This document shows, piece after piece, positions 35,445 to 47,269 of a DNA stretch of 64,000 nucleotides. The DNA comes from Cylindrodendrum hubeiense (taxonomy: Eukaryota; Ascomycota; Sordariomycetes; Hypocreales; Nectriaceae). Location: assembly GCA_014621425.1 (NCBI GenBank), contig JAANBB010000038.1:62001-126000 (forward strand), read 5' to 3'. A program made the position numbers and the translations under genes. The number at the start of each line of letters is the position of its first letter. Within the stretch, counting starts at the first letter, position 1. The notes beneath the pieces were generated by a model, which worked only from the letters and a program-made list of their open reading frames with translations, had not been told where the DNA came from and did not search any database.

Positions 35445-35696
35445 TTACTTCGAGCCGAAAATCTGAGGCCAGTAGTTGTAGAAAACATAGGCGTCTACAC
35501 AGCCGCTGACTGTGGCACCGACGACGACATTTCGACGGGCTTGGGGCGAAAGGTTGCTCCACCTCCACTTCGAGAGGCCGGAAGAGGTGACCCGGGTTGA
35601 TGTGGTCGCCATGGGCTTGAGGAGGGGCGCCGCAGTGGAGAAGCTAGCGTGGCGCGCAGCCTGAACAGCAACGCGGGTGACGAGAGTTGGCGACAT
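35445..35696 (-). CDS. small probable mitochondrial membrane protein, 83 aa
   Basis: A single exon from ATG at 35696. The first 45 residues are basic, Ser/Thr/Ala-rich and free of acidic residues, as expected for a mitochondrial presequence. They are followed by KWRWSNLSPQARRN and one membrane segment VVVGATVSGCVDAYVFYNYW, ending PQIFGSK. The layout (presequence, one helix, short tail) resembles small accessory subunits or assembly factors of respiratory complexes in ascomycetes, for instance those of cytochrome c oxidase, but I cannot name it. It sits between a convergent oxidoreductase gene and the end of the helicase gene. Confidence 0.75.
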   Translation of the reverse strand: MSPTLVTRVAVQAARHASFSTAAPLLKPMATTSTRVTSSGLSKWRWSNLSPQARRNVVVGATVSGCVDAYVFYNYWPQIFGSK

Positions 35697-35977
35697 TTTA
35701 ATAAAGTGAGAGTTGAGAGAGTCGTGATTTGAAAAGTGGTGTGTTGGATTGATTTGGAATGGAATTGAATGTTGTGCTTGTTTAATTAATCATAGAGGGA
35801 TTCTCCAACATTTATAGACATATTCATGGTAAGGCACCGTAAGCGTAAGCGTAAGCCCCTCTCGCGTTATGCTAAAGCGTTAGGGTGCAAAGTTATGATA
35901 CATGACATCAAGACACCACCATCCCAAATATCCCTTAGAGCGCCTAGAACTCCCGTGCTTTTTTGGTGGATCTATTC

Positions 35978-38012
35978 CTATCGGGAAGACGGCCCTTTTG
36001 GTCGGGTAATCGTCAGGGGCTTGAATGGCTTGCGTAATCGGTCTATTGACGGCGGAGGCCCTAACCCGACAGGCCGCCTAGGTTTGACTGACGTAAAGGT
36101 GGTCGAATGAAAACTGGTGGCAGGTCGGTCGGGAACAGGTTTCGGTTCCTCCTCCTCTTTCTTTTCTTCATCTTTCGTGGTCGCGCGTGGCGGAGAACTC
36201 GAAAAGCAGGCATAGGGCTTCCTTGGCCCACCGTCATCTGCTTTTGGCGCACTTGGCCTCTGAAGGGCCCTTGCAGCAGTGAGTTTGTGGCTTGCCAACT
36301 CGGGATCAATCCGTGGCTTTGGTTGTTCGAATCGTGGCTCTGTCGCTAATCCTTGGTGTCGTGACAAAGCAGATTGGTACCTCACTTGCGCCAAATCAAC
36401 CCTTTGTTTGTTCTCAAGTGGTCGTTCGTTCGACTTGGATCGCTGGGTTACGAATCCAAGCAAACTCTTTTGGTCGTCTCCGCGTTTCGTAGTTCCCCTC
36501 CTAACCACAGCTTTTGGGGGTGGCGCCTTTGTTGCTGCTTCAGCAGTTGCCACATCAAGGGCCACTTTGTGGGCGCCGGCTGTTGTAAATCCAGGAAGTA
36601 AGGCGACGGTGAATCCAGAAGACTGTTCCATCGTCGTTGCATACTCCCGGTTCCATGGTCTTTCTTCCAATGCCTCGTGAGAGGACTCGTTGTACGAGGT
36701 CCGTTGTCGTTTCGGGGCGCGGGAGTGATTCCGTCCAGAATCGCCGTCAAATCCATCTTGTTTCTTAGAGTCGAAAGGATCTATCGGGAAGGCATCATCC
36801 TCGGGAGAGAACATGGGTGGTAGTTTGTCGAAAACGGCTTTCTCGCTCGGTGCTGTTCTTCCCAAAATCTTAGCCGCACTTTCGACAACTGGTCTATCGA
36901 AGGAGGGTCCCTTCTTAGCAAAGGCAGTTGAAGCAAAGGGAGCAATAAAAGGAGACAGCTCAACTTTCGAGCTCATCCCCTGAGATCCGTAAAGTGGACA
37001 ACTCAAGTATAGCAGGGCTTTGGCTCGAGTCATGGCCACGTAGAGCAACCGTCGTTCTTCGTCAGTGTCTTCGGATTTTGAGTGAGGGATTGAGCCGGTG
37101 TAAACAGAAGGGACGAAGACAACAGGCCACTCGAGTCCTTTCGAAGCATGGATAGTCGAAATTGTAACCAGCGATGTTTTGTCTTTCGTTGCATCATCCT
37201 TTTGGGCGTCAGATGCCAGTGACACATTTGCAAGGAAGCGTCCTAACACGTCATCCTCCTTGACTTGCTCAAGGCTCTCAATCTCGGGAAGGGCATCCTC
37301 TTCCGATGCACCAAAGTCCCGCGTAAAATCACCGGCCAAGTTGACAAACTCCTGGACGTTTCCCCATCTTTGCTCATGCTCCTCGGAATACTCCTCTTCT
37401 AAATACTTCTTAAAGTTCAGCTGACCAACTAGTTGTTCAATCAGGTCAACGATTGTGAATTGGCTGCTGTGGGTGATTTCATCTTTTTGTTTCCGAAGAC
37501 TCAATATGATTCTGAGTAGCTCGGTGTTGAGTTTCTGCTCCATTTTAGCCCGGATGGTGGTGGTTGCCTTTCGGCTGCCTCGGCAATGTTTCAACAGGAG
37601 TGTCCAGAGACTCATTTTGGTCTTTTCGGCTTCCTCTAATAAAGATTTGATGGTTGCCTCTCCAATACCACGACGAGGCACATTGATAATCCGTGCAAGT
37701 GCATCGTTGTTGTCCGGGTGGTAGACAACCCGTAGATAATCCAGAAGGACCTTGATCTCTTTTCGGTCGTAGAACTTGTGGCCGCCAATCATTCGATATG
37801 CAACACCAGCTTTTCCAAGTGCCGACTCAATGTGCCGGGAGAGTGCTGCGGATCTGAGAAGTATTGCCACATCCTCATTTTTTAGCATCTCGCCAAACAT
37901 CATGATGGCGCGTTTGATTTCCGAGACGATCCACTCTCCTTCCGCCGCGGAGCTCTTCAGCGTCCTCAGGACTGGTCGTGCACCCTTAGTGTGAACCGGT
38001 AGGAGGACTTTC
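35978..38012 (-). CDS. srs2: Srs2-type UvrD/Rep DNA helicase, C-terminal part only (5' end missing)
   Basis: The open frame from 38012 down to the stop at 35978 encodes about 677 residues of a UvrD-like helicase. It contains the second RecA-like domain: EDVAILLRSAALSRHIESAL (motif IV region), FYDRKEIKVLLDYLRVVYHP, INVPRRGIGEATI, TISTIHASKGLEWPVVFVP (motif V) and EERRLLYVAMTRAKALLYL (motif VI). A long disordered C-terminal tail follows, as in Srs2, which strips Rad51 from single-stranded DNA and acts at replication forks. Within the tail, QKSLLGFV (36449-36472) resembles a degenerate PCNA-interaction box. The ATP-binding half (Walker A, motifs Ia-III, expected about 350-400 residues) is absent. 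The frame enters a run of ambiguous bases at 38013-38053, and the sequence beyond is unrelated. Either the assembly is broken here or the gene is truncated. Confidence 0.88.
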
Positions 38013-38053
38013 NNGNNNTCGNNTCTTGATNNNGNTGANTGNNNTNNAGTNGN
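38013..38053. other. patch of ambiguous bases (assembly junction)
   Basis: About half of the 41 bases are n, scattered rather than in one block, which points to a poor consensus or a collapsed overlap. On the left the sequence is conserved helicase coding DNA; on the right it is non-coding and GC-rich. The join should not be trusted. Confidence 0.95.
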
Positions 38054-39235
38054 CACCCTTGGTGATGATGATGGAACTGGCGATGGATGATGTAAGTTGT
38101 GCAAAACAGACGGCGATGAGTGAAACAGATGAGGAGAGGGTTCAGTGGCCGCGGCGGTCGAGAGGGTGCTTATGCAGGGAATGGATGGTTGGATGGGTCT
38201 GCTGGCTTCGCTCCTTCCCTGGGCTGGCTTGGCCCCAGGCTGGCACAGGAAGTCTCGGTGGCGTAGCGTGACCGCTTTGAGGAAAGCGCCGGTGATTTTG
38301 GCAGGAAACCCACTAAATCGGGGGCGGTACGTACTGCGTGTACCTGGTAAGGAGGGGCTTAGTTGGGCCAATAAGTGGGCCAAGTGCCGTGCTGATCGGC
38401 CTGATCGTGTGCTGCTCCTGCCCCAGGTCGCCCGGAGCCTAGACCGTGTCCGTGGAGGTCATCTGCACAGCGATTGCCTGGGGCATCAATGCGAGCATCT
38501 CTCACTGGTACTTCGGATTAGCAGGTAGGCAACTCATCTGTCACATCGCCACATCATCACTGGCATGCAACATGCAGGAATGATGTTCTGCGTCGCAAAT
38601 TACGCTCCCAGCACCTCACAAGTCGGTCCACCTTTGCGCACAGCGCAACTGCTGGGACATGGCCCTTTGCGTCGGTTTCAGGAGCACTTCAGCCCCCTCA
38701 GGAACCGCCCTGAACCGCCCTGAATCGCCCTGAATCGCCCTGAATCGCCCTGAACCGCCCTGAACCCCCGCCCCCCTATGTAGGCCTCAGCCGGCCCAAC
38801 TGGGCCAGACCCGTCGTGTTGAATCGGGGTTTACTGGGTTCGATCCTTCCATCTTGCGACCGGGCTTGGGCTTGGCTTTGGGTCTACATAGTATCATGAT
38901 ACGATTGCTATTTTGCGATACCGAATGCGAGCAATCGCTAATGCACTAAAAATAGAACCCCTCGGTTCGGGATGTTAGGTAATTGGCTTGCAAGGTATGT
39001 CTCTCATCTCATATTTCCTACAAGACAACTCAATTCCACTCTGGCCCGTTCACTCATCCGGGATGTTTACCATCGAAACTGTTTTCCTGTATCCCAAATG
39101 TGCCAAATCCCATGTCCTGAGCCCCGGCACAGCTGGTTACAACCAACAACTCGATGTCCAACCAAGCCCCAATACCTTGTTTAAACAAGGGAATAATGGC
39201 ACAAATCATACAATTATCACTTCAACTTGAGGAGC
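38054..39235. other. non-coding stretch right of the ambiguous patch
   Basis: No gene is supported. It holds a 10-bp tandem repeat at 38701-38769. The reverse frame of 110 codons that joins through the ambiguous bases to the helicase frame is Ser/Pro/His-rich and shows no helicase motif. Confidence 0.5.
38701..38769. repeat. 10-bp tandem repeat, about 7 copies
   Basis: The unit tgaaYcgccc is repeated seven times with a C/T switch at one position (first copy ggaaccgccc, last copy degenerating to tgaacccccg). Read directly from the sequence. Confidence 0.95.
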
Positions 39236-42200
39236 TCACGCCCCATGGTCATTGATTTCGGGCCGCTGTTGCTGCCAAACGGCCTTGAGCTTCCTCACGA
39301 TAGTTTCCCATCGTCGTCTCCATTCGCTTCGTGGGAGGAGATCTCCATCTCTAGTTCCATCGCCAAGTCGCGTCGTATTCTGATGGCGATGGATTGGCGA
39401 GTCTCCACCCCAAGGGTAATTTGGGTTATTAGGGAGCTTGTCCTCTGAAGATTTCTTGCCTGTGGGCACGGGATACATGGGTTTCCCCGAGTCCCATTCT
39501 TCATCGCTCCTTGTGACAGTCTCCAGGGTTGTGAGCAATGTGTACCCGGTCGATCCTATTTTCTCGTCAGCTTTGCTCTTTGATACGTCCATCGCATCAC
39601 TTACCGTTCGATATGAATGGCCCTGTCGTATTCGCCCATCGCGCGGATGTGCACGTGCCCGTGCTGCTAGTCGAATTGCATATCGACGATGTCATGCTAG
39701 GCGGCACTGACAAAGGTAGAGAGAGGGACCAGGGTGGGACTGTCACCTGGACCGAGTGCGAACAATTCGTGGCGGGATAGGGATAAGTTGTCGGCTGCAC
39801 CGTGACATCAAAATAACTGACCGAATCCGAACATGTCGATGACGGCAATGCGGTCATGCACGTGGTTGTGTTCAGGGCTGTACCAGTGGATGAGCAGGTG
39901 CTTGTCATATTCCATGCCGGACTCCCGCTGCTCGGCACGCTACTGGTGGTCTTGGCACCTGTCTCCGACGACCAAGCGACAGTTGAATTATGCGTGGGGA
40001 ACGGGCCTTGCGAAGAACTCAAGTCTATCGTCGAAGATCCCCTGGTGATCCATGGCGGTATCGGGTTCGTGGAACTAACCACGATAGTCGAGTTGATCCC
40101 AGCTCCTGTCGTGTTTCCCACTGGTTTGGAGGGCAAAGGCTGAGATGCAGACCCCGGCAACCCAGCGGTCTCCGAAGGCCCCGACGTCGCCGAAGTGGTA
40201 TTGGTCCAGATTGGGGAGCTGGTGGTGATGGACAGAGTGGGCACGGAGCCCCCGGACATTCTTGATGTCCCGGGCCCCGTTGGTAGAGTTCTATTAAAAG
40301 CGGTGCTGGTAGCCCCTGTATGCCAAGGCGTGCCGCTGCTGGTCGAGTTTCCAACAGGGTAACGGGGTGTGCTCGAAGCAGAGAAGCTCGGGCCTGTTAT
40401 GAGACCCGATGGGAACGAAGTTGTCTGAGTGGTCCCAATAGTGGCACGTGGGGAGCTGCCAATGCCGGATGAGCTGATATCAGTACCATAAGGTTTGGTG
40501 AAGGTAGTGGAGTTCAATGGCATTGAGTATGGAGGAGTGCTTGTTCCTGAGGGTGAAAATGGGACCCCTGTTGTTGCGCCTGGCAGAGAAGAGTTGGAAG
40601 TTGGGAATGGAAGTGGTAGTGGTATGCCAGTCCCCGACATTGTCCATGATATAGTGGCGTTGGACGGCAATGGAAATGGCGGCATGCTCGTCTGAATCGT
40701 GAATATGTGACTCTCCCCCGACCCCGAGGCAGACATGGTAGTGATATTGGATGAGGGCGAGGTTGTTCCTGAAGGGACTCCAGTTGGTGCTCCACTGCTT
40801 GAGTTGCTGACGCCACTCGTAGGGCCATCAGCAGCTGTGGAGTTTGGAAAACTTGGGTATGGGGAAGTGGACGACGAGACGGTGCTCATAGATCCTGTTC
40901 CAGTGCTGAGGCCCGACCAAGTTGCGGTCCGTGTATTGTTCCAAGCCGAGGTTTGTGTCAAGGAGTATGTACCAGTGCCTGGTACGGGTGGTGTAGAGGG
41001 GGTTGAGTTGCTAGTCCAGTAAGGCCCAGCATCTAGGCTCGAGGAACTGGTCGTCGACGTAACTATAGTTGAGTTGGCGCTTGAAGTAGTGCCAGTTGGC
41101 CACAATGTGATTTCAGTGGCGTTGGAGTACGAAAGGGTGCTGCCCGTGGTCACAGTATCAAGGGCTGAGCTTGCTGTAGTCTGCCAGCTAATCGACGAGT
41201 TGGTGGTAAATGGAAATGGAGGGTGACCGCTGCCTCTCGATATGCTCACCGAGATGATTGAAGTATTAGGGGTCGGGGGTACTGAATGGGATGTAGAGGT
41301 GGCAGTAGATATGGCCGGTTTCGATTCTCCTGAGATTGTCTCGTTGCGATATATAGACGTGGCGGTTGTTGTCTTTGAAGACCACGGCTCAGTCCCATTG
41401 ACACTGGCAATGGTAGTCTTCGTGGAAAACGAGATGGTTATTGGTTCATTGCTTAACGTGATAGTCAATGTACTCGATGCCCATGATGCCGATCGATTTC
41501 TTGAAACCGTCGTGAGTCCTGGCCGTGTAGTTGGTAAAGAGGTGCTCATGGAGGGGTCACCTGTACCCCCAGTATAGGAAGTTGTCGAGTTCGTGGGGTA
41601 GAGAGGCGTTGAAGTTCCGGACAGGAACGAGGAAGTTGATGCTGACACATTTAGGGATATGCTTGGCCTAGTCGATTCTGAAGTCCCTGGATCATCGAGT
41701 GTGATGGTTGACCAGTCCAAAGCAGTAGTTGTAGTCGTCCGTCTACTATCCGCAGGCCGGAAAGAAGAGGAATAGTGCTGCGTTACACTTGGAAAACTGG
41801 TCCGCGTATGCACTGAAGATGCATTGAATGATAATGCAGAGCTGTTCGTTGAGATAGTCATGGCGTCCGTGTGTGTAAAGCCACCCGGATAAATGGTGAT
41901 GACTGAGCCTTCTGTAAGTGTGATTACAGTCAGCGAGAGAGAGCCAACTTGCGACGTGAAATTGGTGGCAAGAACAGTGGAATTCGCAAGAGTCGGCTCA
42001 AGAGTCTGAGTTGTTGGCGCTGAAGTGATTGGACCAGGTCCTGGGCCACCGCTCGCACTGGACGGCCCTGTGTCAGTTCTATTCGTAGATAAGCTTGTGA
42101 AGCTCGACTTGCTGGAGCCCGGTAACACGGAACTGTCGGGGAGTCGGGAGGTCACCACAGCAGACAAGGTCTGGGAATCAGTGCCGGTGTCGGAGAATGA

Positions 42201-43984
42201 AACATTGGCAGCAGTACCCGAAGAGAGTGAAGAGAGTGGCCGCCTAAGAGTTGCACTCCCAGAGGCAGTAGGGATGCCGCCGGTGATGACTGGAGAAATT
42301 GTGGCTGCAGAATCGTTGGTTGCCGTAGATAACTTGGACGCTGAGGATCCGTCGCTCAACCAAGAAGTGGAGAGCGTCAGCCCCGTGCCGGAAGCACTTG
42401 GAAGACTCGTCGCAGGCTTAGACAAAGTTGAGTTGGCAGCGGACATGGTGAGAATGGACGTATGCGAAATCGTCGTCTCCAAGGCCGTTCCACTTGATCG
42501 AGTCGCGACGGAAATAGATAACAAGGTGCTAGATGCAGTGCGCACCTCAGACTCGGTACCAACGGTTGAATTTCCAGTGGGAATATTCGAGTTGGTTTGT
42601 GTCAAAAGGGTCGAACCTGAACTAGTCCCTGTTGCCGAAATGAGGGACGACAGAGTCTCAGAGCCGCTGGGAGCTGAGCTTGTACCTGAAAAGGAACCAC
42701 CAGGAGAGAGAGACTGGGTAGATGTTGCACTAGACCCTGCACCAGATCTTGAGATAGTCAAGGTAATGTTCAACAGCTTTGTGGTAGTGGTTATGGATTG
42801 CAAACCCGTCGAAGAAGACCTAGTTTGCCCAAGTGATGTGACCAGCCCTGACAGAGATCCCGTGCCGTTCCTAGAGAGCGTTACCGACGACTCAACTGAT
42901 TTGGTTTGCTCTGTCAAGGACATCGAGGCCCTCGAAAAAGTCCCAGACAAAGATCCACTTGGCTCAACATCGCTTATCAGGCTCGACGTTTCTGAATATG
43001 TCAATGTGAGTTCACTACCCGTACCGGTTCCGGTAGCATCGGAAACCGGGCCTTCAGTCGACTCAGTGGATAATACCAAAGCCGATGAAGACGTCTCATC
43101 CAGGGCGGCTGACATAGAGCTTTGACCAGCGCTCTCTTCCGTCTCTGAGGACAGGCTCGAACCCGAGGTTGTCGGGGCTGGAAACGTGGAGCTAGCGACA
43201 CTCCCCAAAGTCGAGTTCAGATCCGAGGCACCAGACTGGCTGGCAGACAAGGATCGTGAGAAAGTAGATGGGAGAGATGCCGTGCTCGACTCCAAGGTTT
43301 CTTCTAGGCTAGAAGAAGTGACCGAGAATGAATAGCCTGTCGTAGTTGTGCCGGAGGATGTTGCATTTGAAAAGTGAGTATTGGACTGTGATTCTGAGGC
43401 ACTTACGGCTGCCCCCGAGGTTGCAACAGAAATTGACTGGGTTGTCTCGACAGAAGGCTTACTCACGGAGCGCGTGGCACTAGCACCTGCAGCGCTCGAG
43501 CCTGCAGTCTCGAAGGCGGTTTCTGTGTCTTGTGTAGACTTATCAGAGGCAGAGAGATCCCCATCGGAAGAAGAAGTTGCCGGCAAGGTATCCGTGCCTG
43601 AAGTCGATTTGCCTCCAGTAGCGGTTGCGGTTTCGGTTTCTGAGAGACTGGCCTTCGAAGCTGATTCTTTTGGGGGTTGTTCTAGATGGCTGGTTAGCAG
43701 GCGAAAGCAAAGCGAATTCTACGTTATGTCAACTTACCATAACCAGATTCAGTCGAAGTCGATGGCAGATCCGTGTATGGTGGTGGCGGACCGTAGCCGT
43801 AGTCGGTAGGCACTTCGTTACCTATATCCTGTGGGTGGTGGGCTACGGGGCTGTCTTCCTTTCGCACAACCCGTCGTGCATGGGGAGGCTGTGAGGAGTC
43901 ATTCGTAGCCGCAATGCTGGAGATACAAAACAGCAGCAGCACGATCGACAAGAAGCCGATCGAGGGCAGTGTTAAGGCTCTCAT
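39236..43984 (-). CDS. secreted Ser/Thr-rich mucin-like protein, 1547 aa
   Basis: Three exons on the minus strand (43984-43738, 43681-39605, 39555-39236) encode 1547 residues. A signal peptide (MRALTLPSIGFLSIVLLLF...) leads into a short Pro/Tyr-rich segment, then about 1250 residues dominated by Ser, Thr, Gly and Pro with many NxS/T sites. This is a heavily glycosylated cell-surface or wall-adhesin-like rod. Near residues 1340-1430 is a small Cys-rich module (TCSSTG, TTTCMTALPSSTC, ATNCSHS, SSICNSTSSTGTC). The last exon, joined over a 49-bp intron with GTAAGT donor and GCTGAC branch site, gives a charged tail ending with a basic helix (EWRRRWETIVRKLKAVWQQQ). There is no C-terminal GPI signal. 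Without the last splice the protein would stop one residue later (SNGK). Function unknown; adhesion or surface shielding is a guess. Confidence 0.85.
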
Positions 43985-45994
43985 GATGCGATATGAGCAG
44001 GCTATCACTGTTGAGCATTAGCACAACGAATCCTCACATATGATCTGAGTAGAAGAAGAAACTCACCTCTGCCTGCTGGGACAAGAAGAAAGATGCAGTT
44101 AGGGAATAAATACTTCCAAGAGATAAACGAAGTTAGAAACACGCCAAGACGGGAGTCTGATACGAAAGAGCGGGTTCTCGGCGAGGAGAATGACTATCCA
44201 GATGCTGACTGGAGTTGACGCGTGAGGGAAAAAGGGACGTGAGTTCTGAGGAAATGAAGGCGCGAGAAGAAAAAAGAGAGAGTGAACCAAACGCGACCAG
44301 TGGGCGGTGCAGACGAGAAGAAACGCAGGATGATGGTACAGCTGTGGCCAACTGTCACGCAAAGCCGAACAGCTGGCGAGCCCAAAAAAAAGGAGTCCTG
44401 CTACCTTATAGTACACCTCGACGGCCGTTGCGTCTGTCCGCCGTCTATTGCCACCCCGGCAGCCTCTCACACCATGCATGCAACCAAACCGCAACTGACA
44501 TGGCAATAGAGAAGCCTTAGAGTGATTGCCCTGCTGCCGCTATTGGCAACTGGGTCTCCTGGGGGGCCCTGGTCGGTGACACTTTTGCCCCCAGACAACT
44601 GCGGAGAGCCTTGGTTTGATGGCCTCATGGAACACACCTCGCAGCCGGTGATGCCGACCAAGGAGTTGCCGACGCCGACGCCCGGACAAGGCATCGGATG
44701 TCATCTCCGCTAACTAGACGGAGTTTGCAGTGGTCTGGGAAGGAGAACGAAATGGCAAGGGTCTTGTGGAAGCGTTTCGGGTCGGCAGCCAACGGCTGCG
44801 CAAAGAGTAGTTGATCGCGAGTAGCCTTACCTCTCGCCTCAAACCAGTGCCTGTCCCGTGTTGCAACTCCATGGTCGATTTTCACCTCTAAGTGACTACC
44901 CGCCACGATCGAAATGCCACAAGATGGCCATGTCAAACTTGCAGCTACTTATCTGAGTCTAGCCCTTGCCCCTGAACATGCTCACATCGTCTCAGGTTTC
45001 CATTCCCTCACCGGGTTTCGGTCCACTTACTCCTAGACCTCGAGCCTCGGTAAGAAAGCATGTACAACTATTGCTTCACCATAGCACATAACCAGGACCG
45101 AGAGGTCCCTCGCACAGCTGTGTATCGAAGTGCAGGATCTGACCAACCCTGGTGCTGTGCCTGGCGGATGAGATCTTGACCCCGTCGGCTGCGCTTGTGT
45201 ATCTGTCAACACCTGAACCACCCAAACACAACGGCAAAAATTGCTGTACGTAGCCTGTGATGCGAGGCGAGATGCAACCTGCCGCGCTCCAACATGTCGT
45301 TTGCTTACCGTCATATTACACACGTTTTCAATCTCGCAGCAAGGACTAAAGTCCAAACTCACATTCCTCGTCCGAACAACACCCAAATTCCCGGCATATG
45401 GTTCTAGTAAAATTATCAGCGCAGAGATCGGGATTTGAAGTTTCCACGTGGTTTTCTAGCAAATCGATTACATCAATAAAATTGTTCCGAGTAAGTCCCG
45501 GACTGGTTAACCCAAAACTTGTTTGGTCGCTGGTTCTTCATAGCCGCGGACGCCGTTAGATTTCCAAGGGCGAACGGCCATTGTAGGACAAGACAAGTTG
45601 CGACAACATAAAATTCAAGGACCTTGCCCAACTGAAGAAAATGAACCCAATTCTTTGGCTGCAACATCGTGTATATTAATATTGTAAGATTAAGTACCTT
45701 GACTCGGGCCTCAGCTCTCACAACCCCAAAACCCGTCCGTTAAGTATCGGATCGAGGCAACACCCCATCACATGTCGACCCAAATTGCCTTGATTTCGGA
45801 TAGGCAAACAAATCATCCCCTCATCTTAATAATCTCGGTACCGTCCCAGATAGAACTCTTCCGGTTGTACGATGTTAACTATTTCCCGCCGAGATTCTTT
45901 ATTCTGTGTCGACCGGGCATTGACACAAAACAAACTGACGGATTTCTTTTATATCAAGGGTCCGCGAAAACCAGAACAAGTCAATCTTTCTCGC
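43985..45994. other. 2.0 kb intergenic region
   Basis: No supported gene. The part from about 45.4 kb on is AT-rich and likely holds the 3' end of the EI24-type gene; the part next to 43985 is the promoter of the mucin-like gene. Frames of about 100-135 codons near 44.1-44.5 kb look random. Confidence 0.45.
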
Positions 45995-47269
45995 TTACTC
46001 AGCCTTTTCAGCAGTCTCCTTAAGGTCCGGCGCAGTTCCATCGGTCATGGAAGTGTTCTTGGCCTCGATGTCAGCAGCCCACAAAGCAGCACCAACTAGT
46101 AGACGTTAGTCCATATAATCAAAGGGCCGATATAATCATTAAATACCTGTGTTCGTGAACGTGAAGAATATCGAAGCTAGCGGTATCATCTCGAGTACGG
46201 TGGCTACGAGGCCGAATCTGCAACGATGCATCAGTAAACGAGGCTCGGCTCCCCATGTGTGACTGGGTACGAAATAAGAGCTGCTTTGCTCATTACCCAG
46301 GACACAGTATGGTTACTTACGCCGTGTAAGGACCGACATTCTTATTGAGCCAATCCGACTGCTTCGAAGCCGACCATGCCTTGAGTTGAAAGTACTACAT
46401 CTGTTAGAGTCATGGTATGAAGAGTAAACGAGGGTTCCTTACCCGACCGTGAACTCCTTTGCCCCGGTTGCGACCTGGACTCTAGTTAGATGCGAAGCGT
46501 AGTCGTGCCGAAGGTAGACTGACCCTGAAGGATAATAAAGATGACCGTGCCCACAACAGGGATTGCATTGAGTGGGAGGTACATGATGTAGCGGATGATG
46601 GCCCTGGGGCTGAACTTCTCGAAGGGACTCTTCAAGATTCGACCGAGCTTTGCCATAGGATCGCCGCCAGGCTTGATTTCTCTGCCCTCGCTCACGATAT
46701 CAGCGCCATGGCGGGCAACGAGAGTGCCGTCAAATGTGTCTAGCAGAGCATCCTGAAGGAGCCAATTCCGCGAGACAACGTTGATGATGGTGGAACTCTC
46801 GTTCAACACCAGGAGCACTGTCGTGAAGACGGCCAGCGGGCCGTTGACGAAGACGAGCGCGGCCAGCTGGGGCAAATAGGTGAAGGTGAACATGCCGCCG
46901 ACGACGCTGACCGACAGGGCTACATAAGGGCCCAGCTTGGCGATGAACGGCTTCCATAGCGTGCGGTGAGTGAGAAAGTAGATGATTCCCTGCACGGAGG
47001 ATCAGCATGTGGCATCGACCCCGAAACGTCGGGTGTCGAGGAACATACCTTGATCGGGTAGAGATAGGCCTGGCTCTTGGCGGCGTCGGTTACGAATACC
47101 CTCGCTTTGTCGTAGTCTTCCTTGCTATTCGAGATATTAGATCCCATGTCAAGCATCTCAGTTCCCTGTTGATTCGCTCCTACATGACTTCCTGGGCCTT
47201 TTCGCTGACGGAATCGACCATGCGGTTCCTCTTTGGCTGGGACGACGAGGCCTCACCGGTGCTCGCCAT
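45995..47269 (-). CDS. EI24-domain membrane protein, Rrt8/Lds1-like
   Basis: Seven exons on the minus strand (47269-47184, 47124-47049, 46989-46524, 46474-46443, 46394-46321, 46217-46147, 46095-45995) give 301 residues. A hydrophilic N-terminus (QEVIKEDYDKARVFVTDAAK) is followed by GIIYFLTHRTLWKPF and a polytopic membrane core with helices around YVALSVSVVGGMFTFTYL, ALVFVNGPLAVFTTVLLVLN and YLPLNAIPVVGTVIFIILQG. Next come the conserved RGKGVHGRYFQLKAWS and GPYTAFGLVATVLEMIPLAS segments and FTFTNTVGAALWAADIEA. This order is typical of the fungal EI24/Rrt8/Lds group; the yeast members sit on lipid droplets and take part in outer spore wall formation. Here the cell role is inferred only. The 32-nt exon 4 is required for frame. 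It is divergent from the LanC-like gene. Confidence 0.9.

Noticed and set aside
38054..38383. N-terminal extension of the helicase frame across the ambiguous bases
   Set aside because: The 110 codons beyond the patch lack Walker A or any helicase motif and look like translated non-coding DNA; the frame continuity through n bases is meaningless.
42025..43125. 366-codon plus-strand frame inside the mucin-like gene
   Set aside because: It is the antisense shadow of a Ser/Thr-rich reading frame (reverse codons give Glu/Val/Asp-rich protein), with no ATG-specific context or motif.
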